In this document: piece by piece, positions 41,388-50,464 of the stretch
How positions within the stretch are numbered: position 1 is the stretch's first letter
How the letters are laid out: the number at the start of each line of letters is the position of its first letter
Source of the DNA: Albimonas sp036154955
Lineage (GTDB): Bacteria > Pseudomonadota > Alphaproteobacteria > Rhodobacterales > Rhodobacteraceae
Reading direction: 5' to 3'
Assembly: GCA_036154955.1 (NCBI GenBank)
Contig: JAYZWL010000060.1
Location: 117,666-181,665 of the forward strand
DNA length: 64,000 nucleotides
Translations under genes and position numbers: made by a program
The notes under the pieces: model-generated
The model's database searches: none
What the model was told of the DNA's origin: nothing
The model's input: the letters and a program-made list of their open reading frames with translations, nothing else

Positions 41388-42478
41388 TCCATCCGGTCGC
41401 GCCGCCGCGCCCAGCGATGGGCGGGGCGTTCGACCAGCGCATAGCCCGCCGCGCCGACCGCGAGGCTCGCCGCGGTGGACAGCGCGGCATGGGTCAGGAA
41501 CGTGGCCGCGTCCGGAGCGCCGGCGCCGGGGTCGATCGCGGACCAGACGTTCTCGATCACGTCCATGCACAGCATGTGGCAGGCGTAGAAGGAGAACGAG
41601 ATCCGCCCCAGCCAGCGCAGCGGCCCCCAGCCGAACCAGCGGGTCGCCGCGCCGCGGTTGCGTCCGGTCAGCAGCACCAGCGCCGCGAAGGACGCGAGCG
41701 CGATCGGCTCCGCGCCCAGGTGAACCGCCGCGGCCGCGGCGATCAGCGCGCCCGCCTGCGCGAGGGAGAGCAGGCGCTCCGGCATCGCGTCGATCCGCGC
41801 CTGACCTTGCGCCAGCGCGCAGCCGATCACGAAGCCCGACAGGCCGCGCAGCACCGATCCGCCGCCGCGCCAGACATCGGCCGTGCCCTCGGTCGCGATC
41901 AGCGCCGCCGGGATCAGGGCGGCGCAGGGCAGCGCCAGCGCCCAGAACCGTCCGCCGAAACGGGCGGACAGAAAGGCGATGGCGGGAAAGGCGAAATACA
42001 GCGCCATCTCCACCGACAGCGACCAGAGCGGCGTGTTCCAAAGGATCGGAGACGGCAGGATCGACTGCGCCATGACCAGATGCAGGACCACCGAGACCCC
42101 GACCGCGACGGCGTCGGGCCGGTCCGGCCCGCCTGCATGCCAGGCGAGGTTGAAGGCGAGGGCGGCGAGGAACCAGACCAGGAAATTCGGATAGATGCGC
42201 AGGAAGCGCAGCCGCAGGAACCGTCCCGCCCGCGCCCGCATTCCGCTGCGGAACCACGCGGCGTAGCGGCTGAACAGGATGAAGCCGCTGAGCATGAAGA
42301 ACAGGTCGACGAAGATCCAGCCATGAGCGAGGAACCCGCCCGCCGCCTCCCGTCCGAAGACCGCGGTCCAGGAATGGAACAGCAGCACGCCATAGGCGGC
42401 GACGCCGCGCAGGCTGGCATGGGCCACGATCTCCGCGTCCCCGCCCCCGCCCGTTGCGGTCCCCTCCGGCGCGCTCAC
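41375..42478 (-). CDS. Acyltransferase 3 family membrane protein
   Basis: A 367-residue membrane protein with about ten helices. The N-terminal VAHASLRGVAAYGVLLFHSW, with the catalytic-type HSW, and GWIFVDLFFMLSGFILFSRYA are acyltransferase_3 features, as are the LRIYPNFLVW and YACHMLCMDV blocks. Members acylate surface sugars or glycans. The GTG at 42478 is the likely start, seven bases after the rppH stop; the frame is open far upstream across rppH in another frame. It is the last gene of the gpmI operon and overlaps the aminotransferase gene at its 3' end. Confidence 0.87.
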   Translation of the reverse strand: MSAPEGTATGGGGDAEIVAHASLRGVAAYGVLLFHSWTAVFGREAAGGFLAHGWIFVDLFFMLSGFILFSRYAAWFRSGMRARAGRFLRLRFLRIYPNFLVWFLAALAFNLAWHAGGPDRPDAVAVGVSVVLHLVMAQSILPSPILWNTPLWSLSVEMALYFAFPAIAFLSARFGGRFWALALPCAALIPAALIATEGTADVWRGGGSVLRGLSGFVIGCALAQGQARIDAMPERLLSLAQAGALIAAAAAVHLGAEPIALASFAALVLLTGRNRGAATRWFGWGPLRWLGRISFSFYACHMLCMDVIENVWSAIDPGAGAPDAATFLTHAALSTAASLAVGAAGYALVERPAHRWARRRDRMDQSA

Positions 42479-42485
42479 GCCTCCG

Positions 42486-42989
42486 TCACGGCCAGAGCGC
42501 GGCGAACTCCGCCAGCACCTTGCGATAGGTGGCGCGCTTGAACGGCACGATCCGGTCCAGCACCGCGTCGCGGGGGGACCATTCCCAGCGGCTGAACTCC
42601 GGATGTTCGGTGGCGATGTCGATTTCCGTGTCCGGACCGTGAAAGCGGAAGGCGAACCAGCGCTGGTTCTGGCCGCGATACCTGCCCTTCCACAGCTTCG
42701 GGATGAGGTTCGCGGGCAGGTCGTAGGGGATCCAGTCCCGGCTTTCGGCCAGCAGGGTGACCTTGTCGCGGGTGATCCCGGTCTCTTCCCAAAGCTCGCG
42801 AAGCGCCGCTTCAAGCGGCGCCTCGCCCTGGTCAATGCCGCCCTGGGGCATCTGCCAGGCGTCGGAGCGGAAATCGAGCCGCTGGCCCACGAAGATCGCC
42901 CCTTCCCGGTTCAGGATCATCAGCCCCACGCAGGGCCGATAGGGAAGGGCGGCGATCTCCGCCGGCGTCGGCTCGGGTTTCGCGCCCAT
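42486..42989 (-). CDS. rppH: RNA pyrophosphohydrolase
   Basis: A 167-residue Nudix hydrolase. The Nudix box GGIDQGEAPLEAALRELWEE followed by TG is complete (GX5EX7REUXEEXGU), and RPCVGLMILNREGAIFVGQR plus WQMPQGGID are typical of RppH. It removes pyrophosphate from the 5' end of mRNA and starts decay. The start at 42989 precedes the usual PYRPCVG region. It lies between ctpA (14 bases) and the acyltransferase. Confidence 0.95.
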   Translation of the reverse strand: MGAKPEPTPAEIAALPYRPCVGLMILNREGAIFVGQRLDFRSDAWQMPQGGIDQGEAPLEAALRELWEETGITRDKVTLLAESRDWIPYDLPANLIPKLWKGRYRGQNQRWFAFRFHGPDTEIDIATEHPEFSRWEWSPRDAVLDRIVPFKRATYRKVLAEFAALWP

Positions 42990-43003
42990 CCGCCCGGCCT
43001 CCC

Positions 43004-44326
43004 TCAGCGGTCCGCGCCGTAGACCGACAGGCCGGTCAGCACGTCGAGCGCGTAGGCCAGCTGCAGGTCCTTGCGGCGAAGCTCCGCGGTGGCTTCGTGG
43101 CGGGCGCGCTCGTCTTCCAGGTGCTTGCGCTCGTCCTCGGTCAGCGCGTTCTCCAGGCTGCCGCGCAGGTCGGCCTCGGACCGGGTGCGCGGCGGGGTCG
43201 CGCCGTCGTCCTCGGGCGCCAGCGCGCGCTGCTCGATCAGGATGTCGGGCTCGATGCCCAGCGCCTGGATGGAGCGGCCGGACGGCGTGTAATACCGCGC
43301 CGTGGTCAGCCGGATCGCGCCCTTGCCCGACAGCGGCATGATCGTCTGGACCGAGCCCTTGCCGAAGGACTTGCTCCCGAGGATGATCGCGCGGCGATGG
43401 TCCTGAAGGGCGCCCGCCACGATCTCGGAGGCGGAGGCCGAGCCGCCGTTGATCAGCACCACCACCGGCTTGCCGCCGGTCAGGTCGCCGGGCTCGGCGT
43501 TGTAGCGGTCCATGTCCTGCGGGTCGCGGCCGCGGGTGGAGACGATCTCGCCGGACTCGAGGAACGCGTCCGACACCGCCACCGCCTGATTGAGCAGCCC
43601 GCCCGGATTGTTGCGCAGGTCGAGCACGTAGCCCTTGACGTTGTCGGCGCCGCCCAGCTCCTCCTGCACCTTCTCGATCCCTTCCTTGAGGTTCTCGAAG
43701 GTCTGCTGGGTGAACTGGGTGACGCGCAGGACGCCCACATCGCCCTCGACCCGCGCCTTGGCGGCGGCGATCTTGATGTTGGCGCGGGTGATGACGACGT
43801 CGAAGGGCTCGTCCGCGCCCTCGCGCACGATGGTGATGGTGATGTCGGAGCCGACCGGCCCGCGCATCTTGTCCACCGCGTCGGCGAGCGTCAGGCCCAG
43901 CACGCTTTCGCCGTCGATATGGGTGATGAAGTCGTTGGACTCGACCCCGGCCTCGGCGGCGGGCGTGTCGTCGATGGGCGACACCACCTTGATGAAGCCG
44001 TTCTCCATGGTGACCTCGATGCCGAGGCCCCCGAACTCGCCCTTGGTCTGCACCTTCATGTCGTCGAAGGCGTTGGGCGGCAGGTAGGAGGAATGCGGGT
44101 CCAGCGAGGCGAGCATGCCGTTGATGGCGCTCTCGATCAGGGCCTTCTCGTCCACCTTCTCGACATAGGAGGCGCGGACGCGCTCGAAGATGTCGCCGAA
44201 CAGGTCGAGATATTCGTAGGTGGTGCGGGCGTCGGTCTCCTGCGCGCTGAGCGGCACGGCGAACGGCGCGGTGACCACCGCTCCGGCGATCGCGCCCCCG
44301 AGGGCTGCGACGACGAGTTTCTTCAT
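43004..44326 (-). CDS. ctpA: Carboxy-terminal processing peptidase, S41 family
   Basis: A 440-residue periplasmic protease. It has a signal peptide (ends VPLSAQ), an N-terminal helical region, a PDZ domain (GFIKVVSPIDDTPAAEAG), and the S41 catalytic domain with LNNPGG-type RNNPGGLLNQAV, NGGSASASEIVAGALQDH (Ser nucleophile) and GSKSFGKGSVQTIMPL (Lys base). The C-terminal tail is acidic and helical. Its start overlaps the end of the EnvC gene by four bases, so the pair is translationally coupled. CtpA-type proteases and EnvC-like proteins both act in cell wall turnover and division. Confidence 0.95.
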   Translation of the reverse strand: MKKLVVAALGGAIAGAVVTAPFAVPLSAQETDARTTYEYLDLFGDIFERVRASYVEKVDEKALIESAINGMLASLDPHSSYLPPNAFDDMKVQTKGEFGGLGIEVTMENGFIKVVSPIDDTPAAEAGVESNDFITHIDGESVLGLTLADAVDKMRGPVGSDITITIVREGADEPFDVVITRANIKIAAAKARVEGDVGVLRVTQFTQQTFENLKEGIEKVQEELGGADNVKGYVLDLRNNPGGLLNQAVAVSDAFLESGEIVSTRGRDPQDMDRYNAEPGDLTGGKPVVVLINGGSASASEIVAGALQDHRRAIILGSKSFGKGSVQTIMPLSGKGAIRLTTARYYTPSGRSIQALGIEPDILIEQRALAPEDDGATPPRTRSEADLRGSLENALTEDERKHLEDERARHEATAELRRKDLQLAYALDVLTGLSVYGADR

Positions 44327-45483
44327 GGCGTTCCGGCCCTTCCTTGGGGGAGTGCGAACCAGTTGGCGGGCGGCACGGGCGAACCGCCCTCCCGCACCTC
44401 GACATAGAGCATTGCGCGGGAGAGTGCGCCCCCCTGCGCGGGCGCTTCAACCAGAAATTCCTCGCCCACCGCGTCGATGACGGCCAATTGACCGACGGGT
44501 TGTCCGGCGCGGAGCACGTCTCCGGGCTCCACGAACAGGGCGGCGAGGCCGGCGAGAATCAGCAGTTCGCCCGGCGCAGGCTCCAGCGCCACGCCGAGCC
44601 GACGGCCGCCGATGGGGCCGGCATAGCGCACGAAGGCGAGGAACGGGCTGCGGGGGCGGGCCCATTCGGGGGCCGCGATCTCCAGCCCTTCGCCGCGCTG
44701 ACCCAGCGCGTCGACATCGCCGAAGCGGGCGACGATGCGGCCGGGGGCGGGCAGGGGCAGGGCGCCGCGAACGAAGGCGCGGGCGGGGGGGGCGCCGGGG
44801 TCCGGCGGCGGCCCGGCCGCGACGGCGCGGGACGCGGCCGCGGCGAAGGAGGCGAGCGCGACCCGCGCCTCGCGCAGCCGCGGCGGGGAGACGGAGGCGG
44901 GCACGGCGGGCGTGAGCCGGGCGGCGGCGGCGGCGCGGTCCCGCGCCTCGGCCAGGTCGTCGCGTTCGGCGCGCATTCGCGCCCAGGCGCCGCGCGCCTC
45001 GCCTTCCGCCCGCCGGCTTTCGGCCGCGGCGGCGGCGAGGTCGCCGGCCTGCGCCGCCCGGCCCGGTCCCAGCGCCGCGGTCAGCCAGGCGCCCCGCGCC
45101 GCAGCCAGCGGCCCGGCGGGCTGGGCGGCCTGGGCGGCCAGCGGCGCCCGCGCCCGCGCCGCCAGCAGGGCCAGCGCCAGTTGCGAGCCGTCCCGCGCCT
45201 CCGCGGCGCCGTCCGAAAGCTGCGCCTCGCGCGCCGCCGCCGCCCGCAGCCCCGCCCGCATGGCGGCGAGCGCCTGTTCCGCGGCGGCGGCGGCGCGGTC
45301 CAGCGCCGCGAGCCGGCGCGCGGCATCCCCGCCGGCGGAGGCGACGAGCGCCCGGTCCGCCTGGTCCAGCGCCGCGTCGGCGTCGGCCAGCAGGCGGGCG
45401 GCGTCCTCCTGCCCCGCGGCCGGCGCGGCCGGCGCAAGCGCGATCGCCGCGGCCGCGAGCAGGGACGCCGCGGCCCGGATCAT
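44323..45483 (-). CDS. envC: Murein hydrolase activator EnvC-like protein with degenerate LytM domain
   Basis: A 386-residue periplasmic protein. The signal peptide ends in PAAG (about residue 23). A long Ala-rich helical region (residues 30-240, mainly coiled coil) follows, then a LytM/M23-type domain (about 255-380) ending in LYVEVREGGSPVPPANWF. The zinc ligands of M23 peptidases are gone: the first His position reads RGEGLEIAAPEW and the HxH motif is replaced by LYVEVR. This is the state of EnvC, which activates amidases for septum splitting. It overlaps the gpmI stop by four bases (ATGA) and ctpA by four bases. Confidence 0.88.
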   Translation of the reverse strand: MIRAAASLLAAAAIALAPAAPAAGQEDAARLLADADAALDQADRALVASAGGDAARRLAALDRAAAAAEQALAAMRAGLRAAAAREAQLSDGAAEARDGSQLALALLAARARAPLAAQAAQPAGPLAAARGAWLTAALGPGRAAQAGDLAAAAAESRRAEGEARGAWARMRAERDDLAEARDRAAAAARLTPAVPASVSPPRLREARVALASFAAAASRAVAAGPPPDPGAPPARAFVRGALPLPAPGRIVARFGDVDALGQRGEGLEIAAPEWARPRSPFLAFVRYAGPIGGRRLGVALEPAPGELLILAGLAALFVEPGDVLRAGQPVGQLAVIDAVGEEFLVEAPAQGGALSRAMLYVEVREGGSPVPPANWFALPQGRAGTP

Positions 45484-47042
45484 CCGGCGTTGGCGCGGAT
45501 CAGCAGCGACCGGCCCGTCATCTCCCCGGGCTGGGGCAGGCGCATCAGCTCCAGCAGCGTGGGCGCGAGGTCGCCCAGCACGCCGCCGTCGCGCAGCCGC
45601 GCCCCCTCCGGCCCGCCGACCAGGATCACCGGGACAGGGTTGAGCGTGTGGGCGGTGTGGGGGCCGCCGGTTTCGGGGTCGATCATCGTTTCGCAATTGC
45701 CGTGGTCCGCGGTGACGATCATCGCGCCGCCCGCGGCCTCCAGCGCCCGCACGGCCTTGCCCAGACCCGCGTCCACCGCCTCGCAGGCCGCGATGGCGGC
45801 GGAAAGGTCGCCGGTATGGCCGACCATGTCCGGGTTGGCGAAGTTGCACACGATCAGGTCATGCTTGCCGCCGCGGATCGCCTCGACCAGCCGGTGCGTG
45901 ACCTCGGGCTCGGCCATCTCCGGCTGCAGGTCGTAGGTGCGGATATGGGGGGAGGGGGCGACATGCCGGTCCTCGCCCGCGTCCGGCGTCTCCTGCCCGC
46001 CGTTGAGGAAGAAGGTGACGTGGGGATATTTCTCGGTCTCCGCCAGCCGCATCTGCTTGCGGTCATGGCGGGAGACCCAGGCCCCCAGCGTGTTGACGAT
46101 CTCCTCCGACGGGAACAGCACGTCCATATAGGCGTTGTGCCTGTCGGAATACTCGACCATCCCCGCCACCGCCGCGAAGGCCGGCCGGGCGGAGGCGTCG
46201 AAGGCGTCGAAAGCCGGGTCGGCCAGGGCGGCGAGGATCTCCCGCGCCCGGTCGGCCCGGAAGTTCAGGAACAGAAGTCCGTCGCCGTCGGTCATGCCGG
46301 CATAGCCGGCGATGGCGCAGGGGGGGACGAACTCGTCGGTCTCTCCGGCCGCGTGGGCGGCGGCGACCGCTTCGGCGGCGGTGGGCGCGGTCTCGCCCTC
46401 TCCCGCCGTCATCGCGGCGAAGGCCCGGCTGACCCGGTCCCAGCGGTTGTCGCGGTCCATGGCGTAGAAGCGGCCCGAGACGGTGGCGATGGCGACGTCG
46501 CCCGCGCCCTCGACGGCCTTTTCCAGCCAGGCGATGTCGCCGTCCGCCGACTTGGGCGGGGTGTCGCGCCCGTCGGTGAAGGCGTGGATGCGCACCGGCA
46601 CGCCGGCGGCGGCGACGATGCGCGCGGTCTCGGCCACATGGCGCTGATGCGAATGCACCCCGCCGGGCGAGACCAGCCCGGCCAGATGCGCCGTGCCGCC
46701 CGTCTCCTTGAGCTTGGCGATGAAGCCCTTCAGCGTCTCATTCGTGGCGAACGACCCGTCCTCGATCGCCCGGTCGATCTTGGGCAGGTCCATCCACACG
46801 ATGCGGCCCGCGCCGATATTGGTGTGGCCGACCTCGGAATTGCCCATCTGGCCCTCGGGCAGGCCGACGGCGTTCCCGCAGGCGGTGAGGGTGGAATTCG
46901 GCGCCCCCGCCATCAGCGCGTCGAAGGTGGGCGTATGCGCCTGGGCGACGGCGTTGCCCTCCCGCTCCGGGCGCAGGCCCCATCCGTCGAGGATCACCAG
47001 CACCACGGGCTTGGGGATGGCGGAGGTCGGGGCGTCGGTCAT
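45480..47042 (-). CDS. gpmI: 2,3-bisphosphoglycerate-independent phosphoglycerate mutase
   Basis: A 520-residue two-domain enzyme. VVLVILDGWGLRPEREGNAV and GQMGNSEVGHTNIGAGRIV carry the metal and the phospho-Ser (Ser69), and MIVTADHGNCETMID with THTLNPVPVIL holds the other manganese ligands. It interconverts 3- and 2-phosphoglycerate in glycolysis and gluconeogenesis. It heads the operon gpmI-envC-ctpA-rppH-acyltransferase, a gene order common in alphaproteobacteria. It is divergent from the zinc exporter at 47139. Confidence 0.97.
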   Translation of the reverse strand: MTDAPTSAIPKPVVLVILDGWGLRPEREGNAVAQAHTPTFDALMAGAPNSTLTACGNAVGLPEGQMGNSEVGHTNIGAGRIVWMDLPKIDRAIEDGSFATNETLKGFIAKLKETGGTAHLAGLVSPGGVHSHQRHVAETARIVAAAGVPVRIHAFTDGRDTPPKSADGDIAWLEKAVEGAGDVAIATVSGRFYAMDRDNRWDRVSRAFAAMTAGEGETAPTAAEAVAAAHAAGETDEFVPPCAIAGYAGMTDGDGLLFLNFRADRAREILAALADPAFDAFDASARPAFAAVAGMVEYSDRHNAYMDVLFPSEEIVNTLGAWVSRHDRKQMRLAETEKYPHVTFFLNGGQETPDAGEDRHVAPSPHIRTYDLQPEMAEPEVTHRLVEAIRGGKHDLIVCNFANPDMVGHTGDLSAAIAACEAVDAGLGKAVRALEAAGGAMIVTADHGNCETMIDPETGGPHTAHTLNPVPVILVGGPEGARLRDGGVLGDLAPTLLELMRLPQPGEMTGRSLLIRANAG

Positions 47043-47138
47043 CTTGCGTCTCCTGAATCTGGGCGGAGACTAGGGCGCCCCATGGGGAGACGAAAGGCGG
47101 CGCCGGCGCACGGGGCGGCGCGCGCTATAAGCGGGGGC

Positions 47139-48086
47139 ATGGCGCATGATCACTCCCCTCACGGGCATTCCCATTCGCACGGCCATGGCCACGGCCACGG
47201 GCATTCCCACGGGCATTCGCATGGCGACGGACGGATCGGCTGGGCGGTGGCGGTCAACCTCGCGCTGACCGTCGCCCAGATCGTGGGCGGGATCCTGTCG
47301 GGCAGCCTGATGCTGATCGCCGACGCCCTGCACAATCTCTCCGACGCCATGTCGCTGGTGATCGCCTTCGCCGCCCGCCGCATCGCGCGCCGCCCGGCGG
47401 ACGAGGTGATGACCTTCGGCTACGCCCGGGCCGAGGTGGTGGCGGCGCTGATCAACCTGACCACGCTGATCCTGATCTCGCTGTTCCTGGCGTGGGAGGC
47501 GGTGTCCCGCCTGATCGACCCGCAGCCGGTGGACGGCTGGGTGGTGGTCTGGATCGCGTCGCTGGCGCTGGTCATCGACGTGGGCACGGCGCTTCTGATC
47601 CGCGCCCAGGCCAAGGACAGCCTGAACCTTCGCGCCGCCTTCCTGCACAATCTCGCCGACGCCGGGGCCTCGGCCGCGGTGATCGTCGGCGGGATCGCGG
47701 TGGCGACGCTTGGCTGGATGCGGGTGGACGGGCTGCTGACCCTCGCCTTGTCGGTCTGGATCATCCATCACAGCTGGGGGGATCTGGGCGAGAGCATCCG
47801 CATTCTGATGAACGCCGCCCCCGCCGCGCCCGCCCGCGACGAGGTGCGCGAGGCGATGGAGGAGGTGGAGGGCGTGGCCTCCGTCCACCATGTCCACCTG
47901 TGGCGGATCGACGAGCGGCGGCTGTCGCTGGAAGCGCATCTGGTCAGCGAGACCGCGGGGGCCGAGGCGGTTTCGGCCCTTCGGGTGCAGGTGCGCCAGG
48001 TGCTGGGCGCGCGCTTCGGCATCGCCCATGTCACGCTGGAGATCGAGTTCCCCGGCGAGCCCTGCGCCGCCCCCGCCGCCGGCTGA
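47139..48086 (+). CDS. Cation diffusion facilitator zinc/cobalt exporter
   Basis: A 315-residue membrane protein of the CDF family. It has a His-rich N-terminal tail (about residues 1-30, HSHSHGHGHGHGHSHGHSHGD pattern), six helices, the family's zinc site in LIADALHNLSDAMSLV (HxxxD), LNLRAAFLHNLADAGASAAV (the second HxxxD) and a C-terminal ferredoxin-like domain with VASVHHVHLWRI. It exports Zn2+ or related ions. The ATG at 47139 gives the full His tail; another in-frame ATG lies in the next few codons. Confidence 0.95.
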   Translation: MAHDHSPHGHSHSHGHGHGHGHSHGHSHGDGRIGWAVAVNLALTVAQIVGGILSGSLMLIADALHNLSDAMSLVIAFAARRIARRPADEVMTFGYARAEVVAALINLTTLILISLFLAWEAVSRLIDPQPVDGWVVVWIASLALVIDVGTALLIRAQAKDSLNLRAAFLHNLADAGASAAVIVGGIAVATLGWMRVDGLLTLALSVWIIHHSWGDLGESIRILMNAAPAAPARDEVREAMEEVEGVASVHHVHLWRIDERRLSLEAHLVSETAGAEAVSALRVQVRQVLGARFGIAHVTLEIEFPGEPCAAPAAG

Positions 48087-48118
48087 GGCCGGGCGCGGGG
48101 GCGCGCAGGGGCGAGGGC

Positions 48119-48754
48119 TCAGCCCTTCCGGCGACGCAGCCGCAGGAGCCCGAGCCCGGCCAGCGCCGGGGCCAGCAGCGCCGCGCCCGCGGGAAGCGGC
48201 ACGGCCGACGCCTCGCCATAGGTCGCGAATTCCGTGAAGCCGTAGAAATAGGACGAGTTGCTTTCGATATTGAAGCGCAGGGCGGTGATCCCGGCCGCAT
48301 CGGTGATGGTGTAGGTGATCCAGTTGTTCACGCCGTCCGCGTCGGCGGCGCTGCTGGAGATGGTCAGCACGTCGCTGAAGGCGCCGCCGATCCCGTAGAC
48401 GTCGACATCGACGAGGTTGTTCGTGTTGCCGCCGAACACGAAGCTCACCACCGTCTCGACGTCGTCGAAGTCGACGCGCACTATGTTGGTCGTGAGGGTG
48501 CCGGCGCCGGGGCTCCTGGCGCCCCAGTTCGAGCCGTCGGTGACGATCGCGGTCGAGGGGGTCGAGAAAGACATGCCCTCCGCGGTGGCGTTCACCGTGG
48601 CGAGGGAGGCGTTGTTGGCGTAGTCGCCGAACACCACGGCATGGGTCTGGGTCAGGCCCGAGGCGTCGCCGAAGGCGGGCAGCGCGGCGGCGGTTCCGGG
48701 GAGGAGGAGCAGGGAGAACGCGGCGAGGGCGGCGTTACGCATGGTTAGGTCCAT
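48119..48754 (-). CDS. Exported protein with VPLPA-CTERM sorting signal
   Basis: A 211-residue protein. The signal peptide (about residues 5-27) ends GTAAALP. The middle is a beta-rich, Asn/Thr-rich domain with no family I can name; it has no Cys. The end AVPLPAGAALLAPALAGLG followed by LLRLRRRKG is an exact VPLPA-CTERM signal. This is the clearest of the four CTERM proteins of the window. The start may instead be the ATG at 48742; the ATG at 48754 has only a distant GGAG. The MFS gene at 49007 is divergent. Confidence 0.87.
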   Translation of the reverse strand: MDLTMRNAALAAFSLLLLPGTAAALPAFGDASGLTQTHAVVFGDYANNASLATVNATAEGMSFSTPSTAIVTDGSNWGARSPGAGTLTTNIVRVDFDDVETVVSFVFGGNTNNLVDVDVYGIGGAFSDVLTISSSAADADGVNNWITYTITDAAGITALRFNIESNSSYFYGFTEFATYGEASAVPLPAGAALLAPALAGLGLLRLRRRKG

Positions 48755-49006
48755 CTAATTGTGAGCAACTCCGATTTGCCTAGCAAAGGCCGTGAATTCG
48801 ACCAAGCGGAAAGGCGCGACGGAAACGCGCAAGGGCGGCGGCTTGCCGTAAATCCGTCAGGAACACATATTATACAGAAGCCGTTCGCATCGGATCCCGC
48901 CGAGTCGCCGCGCGCCCGCCCTTCGGCGCGCCGGCGACGCAAGGCGTGTTCCGGGTCTCCGCCCGCCAGACCTGCCCGCCAGACCTCACGTCCCGGATTC
49001 TCGTCC

Positions 49007-50209
49007 ATGACCTTCGTTTCGCAGCCCGACGCCGCCGCGCGACCCGCCCGCGCCCGCGTCCCGCATATCGCGCTCGCCGCGCTGGGGGCGGCCTATTTCC
49101 TGATCGGCGTCGCCTCGCTGGGCGCGGTCGGGATGGTGGTGGAGATGGGGGCGGCGCTGGAGGTTCCGCCCTCGGCCATCGCCGGGCTGGTGACGGTGTT
49201 CGCGCTGCTCTACGCCCTCGCGGCGCCGGCGACGCAGGCGCTGATCGGGCATCTGGCGCGGCGCGACGTGATCGCGGGCGGGCTTTTGCTTGCCGGCGCC
49301 GGCTGCGCGCTGTCGGCGCTGGCGCAGGACTATGACACGGTGGTCGCGGCGCGGCTGATCATGGCGGTGGGCGCGGCGATGACCGGGCCGACGCTGACCG
49401 CGGCCGCGGCCTCCATGGTCCCGCCCGAGGAACGCGCCCGCGCGCTCGCCATCGTCTTCGGGGGCATGTCCATCGCCTCGGTCGCGGGGATCCCGCTGGC
49501 CAGCCAGCTGGCGCAGAGCTTCGGCTGGCGCTGGGCCTGGGGGGCGCTGGCGGTGGCCGCCGTGCTGGCCGCGCCGGTGATCCGCGGCATGTTGCCGGCC
49601 GGCAACCGCGGGGCCCGGGCCTCGCTGGCGGCGCTGGGGGCGGTGCTGGGCGACAGGGCGGCGGCGCTGACCATCTCGGTCACCGGGCTCGCCATCACCG
49701 CGCAGTTCACCACCTACGCCCTCGTCGCCATCTGGCTGGTCGAGGCCGCGGGCCAGCCGGTGAGCCTGATCCCGCCGGCGCTGCTGCTCTGCGGCGTGGG
49801 CGGCGTGGTGGGCAACGTGGCGGCGGCCATGTCCTCGCGCGCTTTCGGCGAGGCGGCGACCTGCCTGATCTGCCTGCTGGGCAGCCTCGCCTGCATGATC
49901 GCGATGCCCTTCGCCACCGGCCATCCGGCGGCGGCGCTGGGGGTGCTGGCGCTGTGGTCGGGACTGTCGATGGGCTACATGGCCCCGGTGCAGAGCCTGC
50001 TGGTTTCCCAGACCGGCGACCGGGCGCCGCTGGCTCTGGCGCTGAACGGGTCGGCGGTCTATCTGGGCATGGCCGGCGGATCGACCGTCGCGGCCGTCGG
50101 CTACGCCGCGCTGGGCGCGGGGCCGCTGCCGCTGGTCTCGGCCGGGCTGATGCTCGCGCCGCTCGCGCTTTACCTGCTCGCCCTGCGGTCCCGCCGGACC
50201 GCGGTCTGA
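49007..50209 (+). CDS. MFS transporter (efflux type)
   Basis: A 400-residue MFS permease with about twelve helices. The sequence VEMGAALEVPPSAIAGLVTVF, QALIGHLARRDVIAGGLLL and ARALAIVFGGMSIASVAGIP follows the arabinose/drug efflux pattern of the DHA1 type, and GIPLASQLAQSFGWRWAW is the family's helix 5 motif. The export substrate is unknown. The ATG at 49007 has no strong ribosome site, but the first helix starts soon after. It is the first gene of a three-gene operon with DUF2798 and the phosphatase. Confidence 0.9.
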   Translation: MTFVSQPDAAARPARARVPHIALAALGAAYFLIGVASLGAVGMVVEMGAALEVPPSAIAGLVTVFALLYALAAPATQALIGHLARRDVIAGGLLLAGAGCALSALAQDYDTVVAARLIMAVGAAMTGPTLTAAAASMVPPEERARALAIVFGGMSIASVAGIPLASQLAQSFGWRWAWGALAVAAVLAAPVIRGMLPAGNRGARASLAALGAVLGDRAAALTISVTGLAITAQFTTYALVAIWLVEAAGQPVSLIPPALLLCGVGGVVGNVAAAMSSRAFGEAATCLICLLGSLACMIAMPFATGHPAAALGVLALWSGLSMGYMAPVQSLLVSQTGDRAPLALALNGSAVYLGMAGGSTVAAVGYAALGAGPLPLVSAGLMLAPLALYLLALRSRRTAV

Positions 50210-50233
50210 TCCGTTCCGCCGGGAGTCGCCGTC

Positions 50234-50464
50234 ATGCCCGCCCGTTTCGCCCCCGTCCTTTTCGGCCTGCTGCTGTCGGGGCTGATGAGCCTCATCGTCT
50301 CCGGCGTCGCCATGTTCCGCGCGCTGGGCGTCAACGCCGAGGCGGCGACGATCTGGCTGGCGGAGACCTGGCCGACCTCCTGGGCCGTGGCCTTTCCCAC
50401 GGTGCTGGTGGTGGCGCCGCTGGTGCGCCGGATGGTGGCGAAGCTGGTGAAGGCGCCGGCATGA
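50234..50464 (+). CDS. DUF2798 small membrane protein
   Basis: A 76-residue protein with two helices (RFAPVLFGLLLSGLMSLIVSG and TSWAVAFPTVLVVAPLVRR), the full DUF2798 pattern. The family has no known function and is common in proteobacteria. It has its own start behind GGGAG, 24 bases after the MFS gene, and overlaps the next start by four bases (ATGA). Confidence 0.87.
   Translation: MPARFAPVLFGLLLSGLMSLIVSGVAMFRALGVNAEAATIWLAETWPTSWAVAFPTVLVVAPLVRRMVAKLVKAPA

Noticed and set aside
48755..48775. AATTGTGAGC near the fourth CTERM gene as a lac-type operator
   Set aside because: Only a half of the lac operator matches and there is no second half or lac gene; chance similarity.
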